Source of the DNA: Rhodothermales bacterium
GTDB taxonomy: Bacteria > Bacteroidota > Rhodothermia > Rhodothermales > JANQRZ01
Reading direction: 5' to 3'
Assembly (NCBI GenBank): GCA_028284265.1
Contig: JANQRZ010000017.1
Coordinates: forward strand, 1 to 64,000
Length of the DNA: 64,000 nucleotides
How positions within the stretch are numbered: the stretch's first letter is position 1; every line of letters begins with the position of its first letter. Both the position numbers and the translations under genes were made by a program. Shown one piece after another: positions 57,738 through 64,000 of this stretch. Under the pieces are notes generated by a model. That model ran no database searches. It was not told the DNA's origin and saw only the letters and a list, made by a program, of their open reading frames with translations.

Positions 57738-58703
57738 TCAGGCTGGGACTAATGAGCGCCCCGTTCTTGGCTTCCGGTCTCGAAAGTCAACGAGCGGCAT
57801 GGTCCCCTCGTCGTAGAACTCGACCTCGAAGTAATCGAGCACGGCTCGCATACGTGCTACCTGCTCAGTGTCGAACTGGTGTTGCCACTTTCGAAGTTGG
57901 GCGTCGGCTCCCCGGAGAAACGTCGCGTCATCCGTCGTAGAACTGGGCCGTTGAACCTGCTCCAGTAGATCGGCGGAGATCGGCAACTGCCACGCCGTGA
58001 GAATCGACGCTAGGGTATGCTCCGGCGCGGTGAGCAACTCCTCGTAGGCGACAGTGAGCCAGCGCTTGTTGTTGGCGGGATGGCGAAGCAAGGGGAGCGT
58101 AGTGAGGCACCACGTTGCCGTGATGATTTCCTCCCAACTATGCAGAGTCTGTAGGTACGCTGCGTGTTCAGCGTAGACCTCCGAGCGTTGGTCATTTCTG
58201 AAGCGCGCCTTCGGCTTGAACCGCACCGTCTGCGAGGCAGCCACGCCGAACGGGTGGCGGACCAGCAAGACGGGAGGATGCCGGAAGCGGAATTGCTGCG
58301 TCAGCCAAGGCAGCAGGGCGTTGGCCCGGACGAACTTGACTAGCAAGCGCTCTGCCTCGGCGAATGTGCGCCGAGAGGCTCCGCGGCGAATCCACTCGTT
58401 CGAGATCGAGCCTCGGAAAAGGCGCTCAAACGTGTGACGGGCGCCCTCCCATTCCATGTGCTCCGGGATATGCTGCCGCCAGCCGAAGCCGATTTCTCGA
58501 AAGGGCGGGACGTTCCTGATGTGCAGCGGCTCCCAGAGAAGGGCCGTTCGGGGAACCCGACTCAGCGTCTCAGCGAGCCACGAACTGCCACCTCGGGGAG
58601 AGCTGGCAATGATCAGAGCGTCGGCCGGGTCAAAGGGGGCGTAGCGATTCCGGCGAAGGAGTGCCGCGTAGCGCTGGCGGAGGGGCTGCAGGTAGCTAAA
58701 CAT
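57738..58703 (-). CDS. Sulfotransferase-domain protein, paralogue B
   Basis: The 321-residue product carries ASSPRGGSSWLAETLSRVP (PAPS loop, near 33-51) and RHPFGVAASQTV (3'-phosphate loop). The blocks WEPLHIRNVPPFREIGFGWR and AERLLVKFVRANALLPWL match paralogue A. The 279 bp between the two genes contain no ORF and only weak hairpins such as GGTCCCGG...CTGGGAC near 57710-57750. Acceptors may differ: divergence is concentrated in the middle (residues ~165-200), where paralogue A has extra residues. Confidence 0.88.
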   Translation of the reverse strand: MFSYLQPLRQRYAALLRRNRYAPFDPADALIIASSPRGGSSWLAETLSRVPRTALLWEPLHIRNVPPFREIGFGWRQHIPEHMEWEGARHTFERLFRGSISNEWIRRGASRRTFAEAERLLVKFVRANALLPWLTQQFRFRHPPVLLVRHPFGVAASQTVRFKPKARFRNDQRSEVYAEHAAYLQTLHSWEEIITATWCLTTLPLLRHPANNKRWLTVAYEELLTAPEHTLASILTAWQLPISADLLEQVQRPSSTTDDATFLRGADAQLRKWQHQFDTEQVARMRAVLDYFEVEFYDEGTMPLVDFRDRKPRTGRSLVPA

Positions 58704-58842
58704 GGAGAGGTGGGGCCGCAGGCGGACCCCTAACCTAAAGCCGTCGCTCCGAGAAATCCATTAATGCAAGATGATGGCCAGCCAAATATTCCATGCGTAC
58801 CCCTGTTACAGTCGCGTCCGCAGTGTGGTTTTTCTCTGCGTG

Positions 58843-59256
58843 TTACGGTGCGCAGTCAACCTCATACCACCACCCGCCCAGCCTGCTTGGGGAAATAGCT
58901 TCTGCCGAATCGAATTGTGTCGTGTCTGTGTTCAACAGAAATGACCGGCGGCTACCATAGCCGCCTCCCTCCACGGCGCATATCCACCACGTCATTGGCT
59001 CGGGTCCTGCCGGATGTACTCCTACGGCGCTCAGGCGCAAGCGAGCAATGAGGTCCTTGGCTTCCTCCGGTGCGAGAGAACTACCCCGGAGCCAGAGTGA
59101 ATATCCACCAGCCTCTATCCTTAGTTCCGCAAGCCGGTCGAAGGCATCTACGTGTTCGGCGAAAACAAGCGGCTCACGGTCGTATAGCACCGCAACGACA
59201 ACAGCCACTACGGCAGCGGTGACAGCGAAGGCCAAGAGGTACGAGCGGCGGCGCAT
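58843..59256 (-). CDS. Hypothetical small membrane-anchored protein
   Basis: From the ATG at 59256 the 137-residue product starts with basic residues and a strong membrane helix (RRRSYLLAFAVTAAVVAVVV), then a periplasmic domain with single cysteines in WWICAVEGGGYGSRR and VDCAP that could pair. Family unknown. It begins 4 bp after the PorQ-like gene on the same strand and is probably co-transcribed with it. Confidence 0.65.
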   Translation of the reverse strand: MRRRSYLLAFAVTAAVVAVVVAVLYDREPLVFAEHVDAFDRLAELRIEAGGYSLWLRGSSLAPEEAKDLIARLRLSAVGVHPAGPEPMTWWICAVEGGGYGSRRSFLLNTDTTQFDSAEAISPSRLGGWWYEVDCAP

Positions 59257-59260
59257 GAGG

Positions 59261-60238
59261 TCACAGCCGCGTCCGCAATGTGAGGTGGTGCAGGCCGCCG
59301 AACGAACTCCACGCATTGTAGGCGTAGTCGAACCCGACACGCCGGAGGTTCAGGCCGAAGCCAATGCCCAGTCCGGCGAGGTCGAGCCGCTCGCCCGTGC
59401 TCAGGTCTTCGTGGAGCCGGTGGTTGTAGCCGGCGCGCACCGCAAACGGCTTCCCGAGTTGTAGCTCGCCGCCGATCGAGAGGTGGCGGGCGATCTCATT
59501 GAGCGCCGACCCATTTTCGTTCTCGAACGACACGAGGTCGTAGCCCGCGACGGTGATGAGGAGTGGGACGTACTGAAGCTGCTTCGAGACCGAGAACCGG
59601 AGGTCCACGGGCAGCACATCGCCTGTCTCGCCGAAGTCGCCTGTCACGACGCCGAGGTTGCGAAGCGAGGCGCTCAGGGCGAACCCGCGCTCGGGCAGGA
59701 GGTACGTTGCCCCGAGGTCGAGGGCGAAGGCCTGCGCCGAGGCGTCATCAATCGAGGAGAACAGCGCGTGGACGTTCGCACCGAGGCCGATGCGCTCGCC
59801 ATAGGGCCTAGCGTAGCTGACGGTCACGATGGCGTCCGACGCGCCGAAGGTGTCGCCGGTTTGTGTGCCATCGGTGTCGGCGCGCTCGAAGTCGCCGTAG
59901 GAGAGGAAGCGGATCGCTCCGCCGACCGTGCCGGCGAGGCGCTCGACGTGGTGCGCGTAGGCGACGAATCCCGCGTTGATGTCGGCGAGATGGTTGAGGT
60001 AGCTCACCGAGAGTCGACGGTGGCTCGTCGCATCGAGGAGGGCCGGGTTGGCAAACAGGGCGTTCACGTCTTCGCCCGTCCCGGCACCGTAGGCTCCGGC
60101 CAGTGCCGTCGCCCGCGCCGACGGCTCCAGCCGCAGCAGTCCGAACCCGGTCAGCCGACTCGGTTGAGCGAAGGCGTCCGATGCGGCGATAACCAGAAGC
60201 AGGGAGGCAACAACGACGAAACGAGCAAAGCGCGGCAT
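59261..60238 (-). CDS. PorQ/PorV-like outer-membrane barrel protein (T9SS-associated)
   Basis: The 325-residue product (ATG at 60238) has a signal peptide (FVVVASLLLVIAASDAFAQ) and a UPF0164/PorV-type layout: LEPSARATALAGAYGAGTGE, then DVNALFANPALLDATSHRRL and later GAIRFLSYGDFERADTDG. PorQ and PorV are outer-membrane partners of T9SS cargo export. The GTQTGDTFGASD block fits PorQ best. Three T9SS cargo genes in this window (33328, 45544, 50015) depend on such a system. An upstream ATG at 60250 is possible. Confidence 0.78.
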   Translation of the reverse strand: MPRFARFVVVASLLLVIAASDAFAQPSRLTGFGLLRLEPSARATALAGAYGAGTGEDVNALFANPALLDATSHRRLSVSYLNHLADINAGFVAYAHHVERLAGTVGGAIRFLSYGDFERADTDGTQTGDTFGASDAIVTVSYARPYGERIGLGANVHALFSSIDDASAQAFALDLGATYLLPERGFALSASLRNLGVVTGDFGETGDVLPVDLRFSVSKQLQYVPLLITVAGYDLVSFENENGSALNEIARHLSIGGELQLGKPFAVRAGYNHRLHEDLSTGERLDLAGLGIGFGLNLRRVGFDYAYNAWSSFGGLHHLTLRTRL

Positions 60239-60475
60239 AGAGATCAGCACAGGAACGCAGTAAAGAACGAGAGGATACGCGCCGAAACGAGGAACGCGAG
60301 AGCGTCAGGCCGGTGCTTCCGGTATCCTGTTTGCAAAAGCGCGTGGAAACGTAGCCCTGAGCCGATAAGCGCCGCTGGTCGTTGTAGTTTCTGCCAGTCT
60401 GTCCGATGGTGCAGCGGCTAAGGTACGACAGGCTCAAGGCCACATCACGATGCAAAAAAACCGCCCCCGACTTCA

Positions 60476-60512
60476 TTGAGTGATTGGCTGATTCGATTTT
60501 CCAATCACTCAA
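60476..60512. promoter_or_regulatory. Stem-loop in the leader of secA
   Basis: TTGAGTGATTGG (60476-60487) and CCAATCACTCAA (60501-60512) form a perfect 12-bp stem with a 13-base loop, ending 20 bp before the secA start. It may be a regulatory leader hairpin; a T-run does not follow. The remaining 240 bp upstream show a run of A (60453-60460) but no ORF. Confidence 0.55.
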
Positions 60513-60532
60513 TCAGTGAATAGCCCACCCCT

Positions 60533-64000
<3,468 letters not shown>

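Overview
The window is a high-GC, gene-dense chromosomal segment of a Bacteroidota-like bacterium, most probably a member of the Rhodothermales (Rhodothermota). The reasons are three extracellular proteins ending in type IX secretion sorting domains, a PorQ-like protein, a DUF4290 protein, a short GT5-only glycogen synthase-like protein, and a SecA with a long insertion before its Walker A motif. Several spurious antisense ORFs exist, as expected in high-GC DNA. Genus-level placement is not possible from sequence alone.

Layout. 1-975: start of a lipoyl-domain E2 gene and a GT5-like protein. 1107-3925: a complete 2.8 kb IS1-family element with 20-bp inverted ends and an 8-bp target duplication; it carries a transposase and three cargo genes. 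3990-9017: patatin-like lipase, YceI lipoprotein, M1 peptidase with a barrel-like tail. 9213-12176: HU protein, then a coupled zinc-ribbon/TPR-modA-modB operon without modC. 12252-18211: NADP-binding oxidoreductase, hybrid histidine kinase, D-amino-acid lyase-like enzyme, murein endopeptidase-like protein, yebC and ruvC. 18278-22809: small proteins, a NatAB-type ABC exporter, an outer-membrane protein. 22823-26802: a REP-associated (Y1) transposase divergent from a peptidase/propeller/barrel protein. 27251-30415: a partner-switching module (PP2C phosphatase, STAS, GHKL kinase). 30558-34899: a four-repeat secreted protein, prmA and a T9SS cargo protein. 35014-38765: Ppx/GppA, Mrp, NifU-like, SnoaL-like, DUF2461. 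38834-45431: Ser/Thr kinase with TPRs, lipoprotein, DJ-1/PfpI and HxlR pair, M20 amidohydrolase. 45544-60238: penicillin acylase with sorting domain, tRNA-Phe, ABC exporter, spondin-domain protein, a 1166-residue envelope protein, csaA with two lipoprotein genes, two sulfotransferase paralogues, PorQ-like protein. 60533-end: secA, cut by the window edge.

Common themes are envelope biogenesis and surface proteins (Sec and T9SS export, two peptidase-barrel fusions, several lipoproteins) and signalling (histidine kinase, PP2C/STAS switch, Ser/Thr kinase). The window also holds several families of short palindromic repeats. In three cases a repeat begins exactly at the stop codon of the upstream gene, and one family has a copy embedded in frame in the Y1 transposase gene. 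Together with the cargo-carrying IS1 element, these repeats are the most unusual content. I found no CRISPR array, phage or obvious defence island.
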